Assembly: GCA_022361035.1 (NCBI GenBank) | Contig: JAKSBP010000240.1 | Coordinates: forward strand, 1 to 34,749 | Source: Clostridia bacterium | GTDB lineage: Bacteria; Bacillota; Clostridia; Peptostreptococcales; Caminicellaceae | Length of the DNA: 34,749 nucleotides | Direction of reading: 5' to 3' | The notes under the pieces: model-generated | The model's input: only the letters and a program-made list of their open reading frames with translations | Databases searched by the model: none | Told to the model about the DNA's origin: nothing | Made by a program: the position numbers and the translations under genes | In this document: in pieces, positions 22,110 through 30,245 of the stretch | How the letters are laid out: each line of letters starts with the position of its first letter | How positions within the stretch are numbered: the first letter of the stretch is position 1

Positions 22110-24137
22110 TTGAAGAGGCGAATATTTTATTTTATATTCTTTTTTCTGTTAATATCTATAATTTTTATAAATCAATACCTGAGAATAGAATATAATATTA
22201 ATCTTTATGAATTTTTGAGGAACACTAAACCCTTAACCGAGGAAGAACGTAGATGGCTTGAGGACCATGGTGATATCGTCTACGGTGCCGACAACAATGC
22301 TCCACCCCTAAGATATGTGGACCCGGGAAGTGGACAATATAGAGGGGTTGTAATCGATTACCTAAGTGCCCTTTCTATCGAACTTGGAACAGAGATAAAG
22401 GTAAAGCCCTTAGTATGGGATGAAGCCTTGAAAAGTCTTGCTCAGGGAAAAACAGATATCTGTGATATGTATCCTTCAGAGGAACGATCAAAGGTCTATC
22501 TCTTTTCTGACCCAATTTATTATCAAAGGGGAGTTATATTGGTTCCCAATGACAATAACACTATTTTATCCCTTAAGGATTTAAGTGGTAAGGGTCTTGC
22601 AGCACAAAAAGGTGACTACGTCTTAGAATTTTTAAATTCCAAGGTCAAAGATATAGACTATACATTGACCTCCGATTACCTTGAAGCCCTTAAACTTCTC
22701 AAAGCTGGAAAGGTTGAGGCCGTTGTAGGTGATGAACCTGTAATTAGTTACTTTATTGAGATTTTAGATATCAAGGACGACTTTAAAATTTTGGATGACC
22801 CACTTTATGAGAGGGAATGTGTTCTATCTGTACCCAAATCTGAAAGGATTCTTTTAAATATAATTAATAAGGGCATATATAACCTTAATAGGAAAAATAC
22901 GATGGGTAAAATTCAACAAAAATGGTTTGGAATTTCAACCCCTATTACTAAAACTAACTTCAGTGAAAAGATGAATCTTATTGTTGTTTTTTTTAGTATA
23001 AATATAATGATAGCCTCATCTCTCTTTTATTCATGGAATAAGGAATTGAAAAAGGAAGTTGATAAGAGAACTGAGGAACTCTACATTAGTAGAAATGATT
23101 TGCAGACAACCTTTGATGGATTAACCCATCTAATGATAGTGTTAAATAGAGACTGCACTATAGCAAATGTAAATCAGTCTGTATGCAATGTTATGGAAAT
23201 TGATAGTAATAGCATCATCGGAAAAGACTGCTTTAAGTACTTTAAATTTCTTTACAATAGGGATGAAGACTGTATAATTAAAAAGACTTTTGCCACTAGG
23301 ATGCAGCATCAAAGAGAAATAGAGTATCAAAATAAGCTTTACGAAATGACATCCTTTCCCCTTAAAGATAAACAGGGAAGCATTAATCGTGTACTTGTCA
23401 TGATTAAGGATGTGACTCAAATTCGCATTAGCGAAGGCCAGATTCTTCATTCCAATAAAATGGCGGCAGTGGGTCAATTAGCTGCTGGAGTTGCCCATGA
23501 AATTCGCAACCCACTAGGTGTAATTCGAAATTCCAGTTATCTTTTAAAGAAAAACATGAACTTTAATCCAGAAATTGTTAATACATCTATTCAAATGATT
23601 GAAAAGTCTGTTGAACGTGCTAGTAGTATTATTGATAATCTATTAAATTTTTCTAGGCTTTCCAGTACGAATTTGAATGAAGTTAATCTTCTGCAGTTCA
23701 TAGAAGGCATTATTGAATTAAATAAAAAGGCTATGATGAAACAAAGCATTATAGTAAATGTGGTTTGTGACCCCTTTTTAAAATGTTACCTTAATGTGGA
23801 AGCTTTAAAGCACATATTAATCAATCTTATTTCAAATGCAATTGATGCAATGCCAAAGGGAGGTACTTTAACTATTAAATGTTGTTCCAATGGGGGACAA
23901 ATCAGTATTAGCTGCATAGATACGGGCTGTGGCATAGATGAGAAGGATTTTGATAAAATTTTTAATCCATTCTATACGACGAAGGAGCCGGGAAAAGGAA
24001 CTGGGCTTGGCCTCTTTATAGTATATGATGAAGTGCAAAAAATGGGAGGAGATATAGGAGTAACTAGCTCAGTAAACTCTGGTACTACCTTTACAGTTAA
24101 ACTGCCTTTAAAGGAGGTAGAAAATCATGGACAATAG
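22110..24137 (+). CDS. Sensor histidine kinase with periplasmic solute-binding (SBP_bac_3) sensor and PAS domain
   Basis: The protein has 675 residues from the TTG at 22110, which has a perfect AGGAGG 7 nt upstream. An N-terminal transmembrane helix is followed by an extracytoplasmic family-3 solute-binding domain (about 45-280: YGADNNAPPLRYVD, ELGTEIKVKPLVWDEALKSLAQGKTDIC, VVGDEPVISYFI). A second helix follows (about 293-314), then a coiled linker, a PAS-type domain (about 330-440) and the kinase core. The core has GVAHEIRNPLGVIRNSSYLL with phospho-His H463, NAIDAMPKGGTL, DTGCGIDEKDF and GTGLGLFIVYDEV. Amino acids are the usual ligands of SBP_bac_3 domains. Its gene overlaps the sigma-54 activator gene by 11 bp, marking a cognate pair. 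Confidence 0.95.
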   Translation: MKRRIFYFIFFFLLISIIFINQYLRIEYNINLYEFLRNTKPLTEEERRWLEDHGDIVYGADNNAPPLRYVDPGSGQYRGVVIDYLSALSIELGTEIKVKPLVWDEALKSLAQGKTDICDMYPSEERSKVYLFSDPIYYQRGVILVPNDNNTILSLKDLSGKGLAAQKGDYVLEFLNSKVKDIDYTLTSDYLEALKLLKAGKVEAVVGDEPVISYFIEILDIKDDFKILDDPLYERECVLSVPKSERILLNIINKGIYNLNRKNTMGKIQQKWFGISTPITKTNFSEKMNLIVVFFSINIMIASSLFYSWNKELKKEVDKRTEELYISRNDLQTTFDGLTHLMIVLNRDCTIANVNQSVCNVMEIDSNSIIGKDCFKYFKFLYNRDEDCIIKKTFATRMQHQREIEYQNKLYEMTSFPLKDKQGSINRVLVMIKDVTQIRISEGQILHSNKMAAVGQLAAGVAHEIRNPLGVIRNSSYLLKKNMNFNPEIVNTSIQMIEKSVERASSIIDNLLNFSRLSSTNLNEVNLLQFIEGIIELNKKAMMKQSIIVNVVCDPFLKCYLNVEALKHILINLISNAIDAMPKGGTLTIKCCSNGGQISISCIDTGCGIDEKDFDKIFNPFYTTKEPGKGTGLGLFIVYDEVQKMGGDIGVTSSVNSGTTFTVKLPLKEVENHGQ

Positions 24138-25485
24138 AAACCATTCATTTAAGATACTGATTGTTGATGATGAACAAGAATATCGTGAAACTCTGACCTT
24201 AATTTTGAAAAGCAATGGATACGTTACTCAGGCCGTAAACAGCGGCCATGAAGCTTTGTATAAACTAAAAAATGAGAAATTTCATCTTGTCCTCACAGAC
24301 CTTATTATGAGCGGGATGAATGGCATTGAACTTTTAGAAATAATCAAAAAGGATTATAGTGGAACTGAGGTTATCATTTTCACCGGTTATGGTTCCGTAA
24401 AAAATGCTGTTGAAGCCATGAAAAAGGGAGCCTTTACATATTTTATCAAAAGTCATGATCCCGAAGAACTTTTGATGGATATAAGAAAGCTGATTAAGCT
24501 AATAGACCTTGAGCATAAAACAGCTCTACTTACGGAGCAAAGAAATCCGAAGTTTATGCTAAATACTTCCAATGAAAAATTTAAAAAGACCTTAGAAGTT
24601 GCTCGAAAGGCATCGGTTAGCAATGCTAATATTCTTATCCTTGGTGAATCAGGAGTTGGAAAAGAAGTATTTTCCAGATATATTCATTATCACAGTAAGC
24701 GAAGAGATAAGCCATTTATAGCTGTAAACTGCCATGCTTTTTCAGAAACCTTACTGGAATCGGAACTGTTTGGTCACGAAAAGGGAGCATTTACCGGAGC
24801 CCTTGAGCGCCGAATCGGTCGATTTGAGGCCGCCCATGATGGAACCCTTTTCCTTGACGAAATTGGAGATACATCCTTTGATACCCAGATTAAACTACTA
24901 AGGACTATTGAAGACAAAAAAATTGAAAGAATTGGTAGTAATCAATCAATTGATATTAATTTTAGGTTGATTTGTGCTACTAACCAAGACATTTATCAAA
25001 TGGTAGCTGATAATAACTTTAGAGAAGATTTATTTTATAGAATTAGTACAATAACAATAAAAATTCCACCCTTAAGGGAAAGGAAGGAAGACTTGCCAGA
25101 ATTGATCGACTTTTTCTTTAAGAAGATACAGAATGAGCTTAAAAAAGACATAGAGTTAATTGAACCAGAAGTAATGCGTTTTCTTTTAAATTATCATTAT
25201 CCTGGTAATATAAGAGAGCTAAAGAACATTGTAGAAAGATTAGTAGTTTTATCGGACAAGGGAACAGTTAGAACAGAGGATATATCCGACATCAAATCTG
25301 TTAAAAATCTAACGTCTAAGGGTGACAGAATAAAGGGATTAAAGGAGTTTCGAAGGCAAGTAGAATCTGAATATATTCAAGATATTTTACAGGTTTGTAA
25401 TTATAACATGACTGAAACATCTAAAGTTTTAGGTATTAGTAGAAGACAGCTATTCAATAAACTTAATGAATATGGTTTAAGATAA
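24127..25485 (+). CDS. NtrC-family sigma-54-dependent response regulator
   Basis: The protein has 452 residues. The receiver domain ([14 protein letters not shown], phospho-Asp D58 in [17 protein letters not shown]) is followed by an AAA+ domain. That domain has Walker A GESGVGKE (starting at G173), the sigma-54-contacting GAFTGA loop (220-225), Walker [11 protein letters not shown], and [10 protein letters not shown]. The C-terminal Fis-type helix-turn-helix ([20 protein letters not shown]) binds upstream enhancers. All catalytic and sigma-54 contact motifs are intact. AAGGAGG precedes the ATG, which overlaps the kinase gene. A sigma-54 promoter lies 390 bp downstream, before the symporter gene, the obvious target. 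Confidence 0.97.
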   Translation: MDNRNHSFKILIVDDEQEYRETLTLILKSNGYVTQAVNSGHEALYKLKNEKFHLVLTDLIMSGMNGIELLEIIKKDYSGTEVIIFTGYGSVKNAVEAMKKGAFTYFIKSHDPEELLMDIRKLIKLIDLEHKTALLTEQRNPKFMLNTSNEKFKKTLEVARKASVSNANILILGESGVGKEVFSRYIHYHSKRRDKPFIAVNCHAFSETLLESELFGHEKGAFTGALERRIGRFEAAHDGTLFLDEIGDTSFDTQIKLLRTIEDKKIERIGSNQSIDINFRLICATNQDIYQMVADNNFREDLFYRISTITIKIPPLRERKEDLPELIDFFFKKIQNELKKDIELIEPEVMRFLLNYHYPGNIRELKNIVERLVVLSDKGTVRTEDISDIKSVKNLTSKGDRIKGLKEFRRQVESEYIQDILQVCNYNMTETSKVLGISRRQLFNKLNEYGLR

Positions 25486-25605
25486 TCTAGCAAATATAAA
25501 GTTGAGTACAGCTTATCTTTTTAGTTGGACCTCTCACCGTAAAATTATCTTTAGTAGTTTAGTTGAGAAAAAAAGTTCTTTGTAATTGGGAAAAAAATTT
25601 CTCGT

Positions 25606-25784
25606 TATGGAAATAGCATTGAGAAACTTAATAAAGAAAAGTAGACTTTAAGGTTTCCTCTTAAGAGATTTTTATAAACTTGTTTTATCTTCTCCTGACT
25701 ATCTGAAAACAGGTTTATAATATGGCCTAAAAAGATTCTCAGCAGCTGCTAAAGTGAGTTAAACTCATTAGTCACATAGCTATA
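25606..25784 (-). repeat. Structured repeat, copy 2
   Basis: This is the reverse-oriented relative of the element at 16967-17144. On the minus strand it reads CTGAGAATC, TTTTTAGGCC, then ATAAACCTGTTTT paired with AAAACAAGTTTAT, then AGAGGAAACC and AAGTCTAC, in the same order as copy 1; I judge the core about three-quarters identical by eye. The middle and inner stems are kept; the outer arms are much weaker. It occupies most of the gap between the regulator gene and the sigma-54 promoter. Confidence 0.65.
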
Positions 25785-25874
25785 TAAAAATAAGAGGATT
25801 GTCATCTTTCTAATTACTTTTATAAACATTAAAAATACATAAATAATTCTTTATGTTACGAAAACTTAAAAAAA

Positions 25875-25890
25875 TGGCATAAAACTTGCA
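25875..25890 (+). promoter_or_regulatory. Sigma-54 (-24/-12) promoter of the symporter-asparaginase operon
   Basis: TGGCATAAAACTTGCA matches the sigma-54 consensus TGGCACGNNNNTTGCW in both conserved blocks with exact spacing: GG at -24 and GC at -12. Transcription would start near 25901, leaving a ~190-nt leader before the symporter gene. It sits directly downstream of a sigma-54 activator gene. The enhancer sites should lie in 25486-25800, most of which is the repeat copy; I could not pick them out. Confidence 0.85.
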
Positions 25891-26091
25891 AAATTATTTT
25901 AATATCAAAAGACTGTAAGACAAATTTAGCTAAAATTTATCTAAATTAGACCTTTATATTGATAAATAATAGTCATAAAATATATAGGTCCTTAAGGAAA
26001 TATGGAAGTTATTGGATTTGAAAAGTTAGTATAGTATAATAAATTAAATCATTTTTCGTCTTGCAGCAAAATTTTTTAAGGGGGAGATTTT

Positions 26092-27555
26092 TTGAGTCAA
26101 ATTATTAATTTTCTTAATAACATTATTTGGAGTAGGGCCCTTGTTTTTCTTTGTTTAGGTGCCGGAGTATTTTTTTCCGTTATGATGAAGTTTCCACAGG
26201 TACGCCTTATTAGAGACATGGTAGATCAGCTTTTTGCAGGGGAGAGTTCAGATGAAGGAGTTTCGTCTTTTCAGAGTTTTGCCATGGCCCTTGGAGGACG
26301 TGTAGGTACTGGTAATATTGCCGGCGTTGCTACAGCCATTGGTTTGGGAGGCCCCGGTGCAGTATTTTGGATGTGGGCTATTGCCTTCCTTGGTGCAGGT
26401 TCAGCATACGTTGAGGCAGCGTTGGCACAGGTATGGAAAGAGGAAATAGATGGTGAATATCGTGGTGGGCCTTCCTATTTCATTGAAAAGGGTCTAGGGC
26501 AGAAATGGTATGCAATTTTCTTCGCAATCTCTACTATTATTGCAATGGGTTTCTTCCTGCCAGGAGTTCAGGCCAACAGTATTGCTTCAGCTATGAGCAA
26601 TGCCTTTGGTATTAGACCTGCTTTTACAGGTATAGTAGTTGCAGCTTTATTAGGACTTATTATATTTGGTGGTGTTAAAAGAATAGGTAGGGTGGCTGAA
26701 GTCATCGTTCCATTCATGGCAATTATATATATTATTATTGCAATCATCATTATCATTTTAAATATAGGTAAAATACCTGCAGTTTTTAGTTTGATTTTTT
26801 CGTCGGCATTTGGGGCACAACCAGTATTTGGAGCCATTGTTGGGCAGGCTGTTATGATGGGTGTTAAACGTGGCATCTACTCAAATGAAGCAGGTCAAGG
26901 TACAGGTCCTATGGCTGCCGCTGCTGCTGAGGTATCCCATCCTGCAAAGCAAGGGCTAGTTCAAGCCTTTTCAGTATATATTGATACACTTTTCGTTTGC
27001 TCGGCAACAGCCTTTATGATTATCATAACAGGTATGTACAATGTTGCAGATGGTGTTGGTGGATTTGTAACTGAGAATATACCAGGGATAGAGGCTGGTC
27101 CTGCCTTTACTCAAATGGCAGTTGATACATTAATTCCCGGGGTTGGACGTGCTTTTGTAGCCATTGCATTATTTTTCTTTGCATTTACAACTCTGATGGC
27201 ATATTACTATTATGCAGAATCAAACGTAGCATATTTGGCTAGAAACTTTAAGAATCACAAGCTAGTTTTCAATATCACCCGTGTAGTTCTATTAGTTATG
27301 ACCTTCTATGGTTCAATTAACACAGCGGGTACAGCTTGGCTCCTTGGTGATGTTGGAGTTGGACTTATGGCATGGCTTAACATCATAGCTATTATACTTC
27401 TTACAAAAACAGGTGTTGCAACACTTCGGGATTATGAAGAACAAAAAGCACAGGGTATTGACCCAGTCTTTGACCCTAGAAAATTAGGCATCAAAAATGC
27501 TGAATTATGGGTTAAAAAATTGAATTCTAAAAAATCTACTGAAAGAATTAGTTAA
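26092..27555 (+). CDS. Sodium:alanine/glycine/amino-acid symporter (AGCS family)
   Basis: The 487-residue polytopic membrane protein couples amino-acid import to sodium. AGCS signatures are evident: FQSFAMALGGRVGTGNIAGVATAIGLGGPGAVFWMW in the N-terminal third, EYRGGPSYFIEKGL, and GAIVGQAVMMGVKRGIYSNEAGQGTGPMAAAAAEVSHPAKQGLVQAFSVYIDTLFVC. The ~11 hydrophobic segments fit the family. The start is TTG at 26092, 5 nt after GGGGGAG. Known substrates are alanine, glycine, serine and, for some members, glutamine. The co-operonic asparaginase suggests asparagine or a related amino acid here, which is inference. It is controlled by the sigma-54 promoter. Confidence 0.95.
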   Translation: MSQIINFLNNIIWSRALVFLCLGAGVFFSVMMKFPQVRLIRDMVDQLFAGESSDEGVSSFQSFAMALGGRVGTGNIAGVATAIGLGGPGAVFWMWAIAFLGAGSAYVEAALAQVWKEEIDGEYRGGPSYFIEKGLGQKWYAIFFAISTIIAMGFFLPGVQANSIASAMSNAFGIRPAFTGIVVAALLGLIIFGGVKRIGRVAEVIVPFMAIIYIIIAIIIIILNIGKIPAVFSLIFSSAFGAQPVFGAIVGQAVMMGVKRGIYSNEAGQGTGPMAAAAAEVSHPAKQGLVQAFSVYIDTLFVCSATAFMIIITGMYNVADGVGGFVTENIPGIEAGPAFTQMAVDTLIPGVGRAFVAIALFFFAFTTLMAYYYYAESNVAYLARNFKNHKLVFNITRVVLLVMTFYGSINTAGTAWLLGDVGVGLMAWLNIIAIILLTKTGVATLRDYEEQKAQGIDPVFDPRKLGIKNAELWVKKLNSKKSTERIS

Positions 27556-27576
27556 GGGCTATTAGGTGAATAAAAA

Positions 27577-28581
27577 ATGAAGGAAATACTTGTTATAGCA
27601 ACGGGCGGAACAATTGCATCCTCCGATGAAGGAAATGGGCTTACACCCCACTATAATGTTTCTGAGCTCATTTCATTTATTCCAGAAGCAGAAAGCAAAT
27701 TTACTATTACTGGAAAAATGCTTATGAATATCGATAGCAGCAATATGACTCCAAAGTGCTGGGTAAAAATAGCTAGGGCGATTAAAGACCATTATGAAGA
27801 ATACGAGGGATTTGTAATTACCCATGGAACTGACACAATGGCCTATTCCTCTGCTGCCTTAACATATATGCTAAAGGGCCTAAGTAAACCTGTAATATTA
27901 ACTGGATCTCAATATTCAATTGAAGAGAAATGTACCGATGCATTACAGAACTTAGGGGATGCCCTTAACTTTGCTACAGAGGAAATTGCAGGAGTGTTTA
28001 TTGTATTTGATGGCAAACTCATTTGTGGCACCCGTGCCATGAAGGTTAAGACCAAGAGTTATGATGCCTTTGAGAGTGTTAATTTTCCATATGTTGCTGA
28101 AATAAAACATGGCAGAATCACCTATAATAAATATATCTCAGCACACTTTAAGCCAAAGTCTGAACCCTTCGTCCTAAGAGATAAAGTATGTGATAATATA
28201 GTTGTTTTAAAGATATTTCCAGGAATAGATACTGAATTATTTAACTTTATTCAAAATAGATACAGGGGTATCATTATAGAGAGCTTTGGTATCGGAGGTA
28301 TTCCCTTTGAAAATAGGGATGTAATCTCTAAAATAAAGGAAATGACCGATTCAAATATTGCAGTGGTCGTTACAACTCAGTGTCTTGAAGAAGGTGTAGA
28401 CTTAGGTATCTATGAAGTAGGAAAAAAATTACCCATCAATAAAATAATTTATGCCAGTGATATGAATACAGAAGCCCTTGTACCGAAGCTTATGTGTGCA
28501 CTGGGAATGTCAGAGAATTTAAGTGAGATAAAAAAATATATTGAAATGCCTATTATGTTTGATATAAATAGAGACTGTTAA
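27577..28581 (+). CDS. ansA: Cytoplasmic (type I) L-asparaginase
   Basis: The 334-residue enzyme hydrolyses L-asparagine to aspartate and ammonia. The N-terminal ATGGTIAS places the nucleophile T12; the second motif HGTDTM (T85-D86) supplies the other catalytic residues, and GSQYSIEE follows as usual. The C-terminal domain has GIIIESFGIGGIPF and VVTTQCLEEG. No signal peptide is present, so it acts in the cytosol. It lies 21 bp after the symporter gene and shares its promoter. Aspartate released here can feed fermentation or nitrogen metabolism. Confidence 0.94.
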   Translation: MKEILVIATGGTIASSDEGNGLTPHYNVSELISFIPEAESKFTITGKMLMNIDSSNMTPKCWVKIARAIKDHYEEYEGFVITHGTDTMAYSSAALTYMLKGLSKPVILTGSQYSIEEKCTDALQNLGDALNFATEEIAGVFIVFDGKLICGTRAMKVKTKSYDAFESVNFPYVAEIKHGRITYNKYISAHFKPKSEPFVLRDKVCDNIVVLKIFPGIDTELFNFIQNRYRGIIIESFGIGGIPFENRDVISKIKEMTDSNIAVVVTTQCLEEGVDLGIYEVGKKLPINKIIYASDMNTEALVPKLMCALGMSENLSEIKKYIEMPIMFDINRDC

Positions 28582-28696
28582 AAAAGTTAACAACATAATA
28601 GATTATGACGATTTTCAGGTTCAAGGAAGGTTGAAAGCAGCAATCTGTTAACACCTTCATAATTATAGATATACTATCTTTTTATCAATTTTTAAA

Positions 28697-28817
28697 GGGG
28701 AATGTCTCAGAATGACAAATTTCTGTGTCATTCTAAATTATAGGGACTTGGCATGTACATAAGTACTAGCCAATCCCCTGTAATTTCAAAAACTTAAGTT
28801 TCATTCTGAAACTCCCC
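28697..28817. repeat. 121-bp inverted-repeat (MITE-like) element
   Basis: The ends 28697-28715 (GGGGAATGTCTCAGAATGA) and 28801-28817 (TCATTCTGAAACTCCCC) are near-perfect terminal inverted repeats. Two hairpins lie inside: AGAATGACA (28710-28718) with TGTCATTCT (28726-28734), and a longer imperfect stem with arms around 28737-28758 and 28763-28784. There is no coding frame. It has the look of a small non-autonomous element after the asparaginase gene; no clear target duplication is visible. Confidence 0.55.
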
Positions 28818-28860
28818 GGGGCTAAGCTTATAAGATGACTTATAAGATAGCCCCATTTTT
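28818..28860 (+). terminator. Rho-independent terminator of the symporter-asparaginase operon
   Basis: GGGGCTA then CTTATAAG pairs with CTTATAAG then TAGCCCC (28818-28854), followed by ATTTTT. It is separated from the asparaginase stop by the inverted-repeat element, so that element would be transcribed with the operon. Confidence 0.8.
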
Positions 28861-28861
28861 C

Positions 28862-29252
28862 TTTTCTACTTTAAAGAGGAATTATATTTTTATCTCGGTC
28901 TCTAAATTTGTTATTTGGAAAGGGCTCGTTAAATAAAAATAGTGATTCTATCTTCCTTCTTTCATAATGTATTTAAGTTTTACGCCTTATCATTGATTAA
29001 TATTTCTTTGTTTTTAAGCCTCGGTTGTATTTTCAATAAATATTTTTCATATTTTAATTAGATATCTTCATAAATAGATAGGTATAATTTAAAAAAATGA
29101 AATTTTTGAAATTATAAATTGCAAAAAAATAAAAAAAAGAACTTGGCGAGGATAACGTTTGTTGCAAGGGCTAGGAAATTCAAAAGAATAGGAAAAGGAC
29201 AGCGAAATTTTTTGAGAAACATTGAAAAAAATTACTTATATTCATTCAACTG
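28862..29252. other. Gene-free AT-rich stretch
   Basis: About 390 bp with no supported coding frame, no recognisable RNA and no good promoter until its right edge. It contains poly-A tracts around 29090-29140. Confidence 0.5.
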
Positions 29253-29281
29253 TTGAAATTTTTTGATAAACGTGATAATAT
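29253..29281 (+). promoter_or_regulatory. Sigma-A-type promoter for the nuoE leader transcript
   Basis: TTGAAA (29253-29258), a 17-bp spacer and TAATAT (29276-29281). The riboswitch-like sequence begins about 50-60 bp downstream. A second candidate, TTGTAA-N16-TATAGT (29484-29511), lies after it, so nuoE may also have a riboswitch-independent start. Confidence 0.6.
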
Positions 29282-29340
29282 ATATAAAAGCCAATAAAAA
29301 CTCATAATTTCACAAAAATTCCATAAAATGCAAACTGCGA

Positions 29341-29414
29341 TAACAATAGAAAGTCCTATAGCACCAAAGGATTATACATCTCTTATAAAATCTCTCAGGT
29401 AAAGGCACAGAGGA
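29341..29414 (+). promoter_or_regulatory. Glycine-riboswitch-like aptamer
   Basis: The two conserved blocks of glycine aptamers are present in order: CACCAAAGG (29362-29370) and CTCTCAGGTAAAGG (29392-29405) followed by CACAGAGG. Between them a small hairpin TTATA/TATAA forms, and before them ATAG/CTAT. The 5' GGAGAG strand that normally pairs with CTCTC is poorly kept, and only one aptamer is seen. It may therefore be a reduced or decaying riboswitch. It lies between a sigma-A promoter and nuoE, about 320 nt from the nuoE start. The RNA after it has alternative pairings (see 29498-29537). Confidence 0.5.
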
Positions 29415-29497
29415 ATATGAGTAGCATCTAAATATGGGATGTTATTTATATTCTTTTTTATCCTTTACGTAAAGAATGGATGTTTGTAATTAACTTA

Positions 29498-29537
29498 GCC
29501 CCTTGTATAGTAAAGGGCAGATTGTGACTATGCAAGG
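29498..29537 (+). promoter_or_regulatory. Mutually exclusive hairpins in the nuoE leader
   Basis: GCCC (29498-29501) with GGGC (29515-29518) closes one hairpin. CCTTGTATAGT (29501-29511) with ACTATGCAAGG (29527-29537) closes another, with one G-U. They share bases, so only one can form at a time. No T-run follows either. A further long hairpin (29652-29667 with 29671-29689) lies 40 bp before the nuoE start. Confidence 0.35.
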
Positions 29538-29729
29538 ACCTAAACCAATATCAAAACTTCTGACTTTAGAATCTAGTTCAATGAATTAACCTAGAAAAAT
29601 TATAGTAAAAACCTATCTCTTATAATCGAGTAGAGGATATTCATACAAAATACATAATCAAGATTATATTATAATCTTGATAATTATGTGATATTACTTT
29701 GTTTTAATATATTGAAAGGAGTGAAAAGG

Positions 29730-30242
29730 ATGCAGTGTTGTTGTGGAAATAAAGAATCTATTCCACAGATTGACCTAGAAAAATTAGACCCAGTCCTAGA
29801 GAAGTACATGGGCCAATCTGGAAGCTTAATTAGTATTCTTCAAGATGTGCAAGGCATATATAACTATTTGCCCCGTGAAGCCTTAAACTATATAGCTCAT
29901 AAAATGGGGATAAAGCCAGCAAAAATATTTGGAGTAGTAACATTCTATACCCAGTTTAGATTAGAGCCAGTGGGGAAATATGTAATTATGCTATGTCAAG
30001 GGACTGCATGCCATGTTAACGGTTCTGAGCTAATTGAACAGGCCCTTTGTGACGAGCTTAATATAGAAGAAGGGGAAACTACAAAGGACGAATTATTCAC
30101 GCTTGAGAATGTGGCCTGTCTTGGTTGCTGTAGCCTATCACCAGTTATGATGATTAACGGAGAAACCTATGGAAATCTTACTACGGAGGAAGCAAGGGAA
30201 ATCATAAGAAAAATCAAGGAGCAAGAAAGTAAGGAGGTGTAG
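29730..30242 (+). CDS. nuoE: NuoE-like [2Fe-2S] subunit of an NADH-linked oxidoreductase
   Basis: The 170-residue protein is the thioredoxin-like [2Fe-2S] subunit found as NuoE, HymA, HydC or HylC in NAD-linked complexes. Cluster ligands are C89 and C94 (CQGTAC) and C130 and C134 (CLGCC). LISILQDVQGIYNYLP and FGVVTFYTQFRLEPVGKY are also family-typical. The ATG at 29730 has AAAGGAG 8 nt upstream; a longer in-frame GTG at 29688 falls in a hairpin. A short CCCGN motif near the start (CCC at residues 3-5) is unusual but of unknown meaning. The stop is 3 bp before nuoF. It passes electrons between NuoF and partner clusters. Confidence 0.95.
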   Translation: MQCCCGNKESIPQIDLEKLDPVLEKYMGQSGSLISILQDVQGIYNYLPREALNYIAHKMGIKPAKIFGVVTFYTQFRLEPVGKYVIMLCQGTACHVNGSELIEQALCDELNIEEGETTKDELFTLENVACLGCCSLSPVMMINGETYGNLTTEEAREIIRKIKEQESKEV

Positions 30243-30245
30243 AGG

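Noticed and set aside
29144..29166. Possible second sigma-54 promoter (TTGGCG...TTGCA) before the nuoE leader
   Set aside because: The spacing between the GG and GC elements is several bases too long; sigma-54 promoters tolerate almost no variation.
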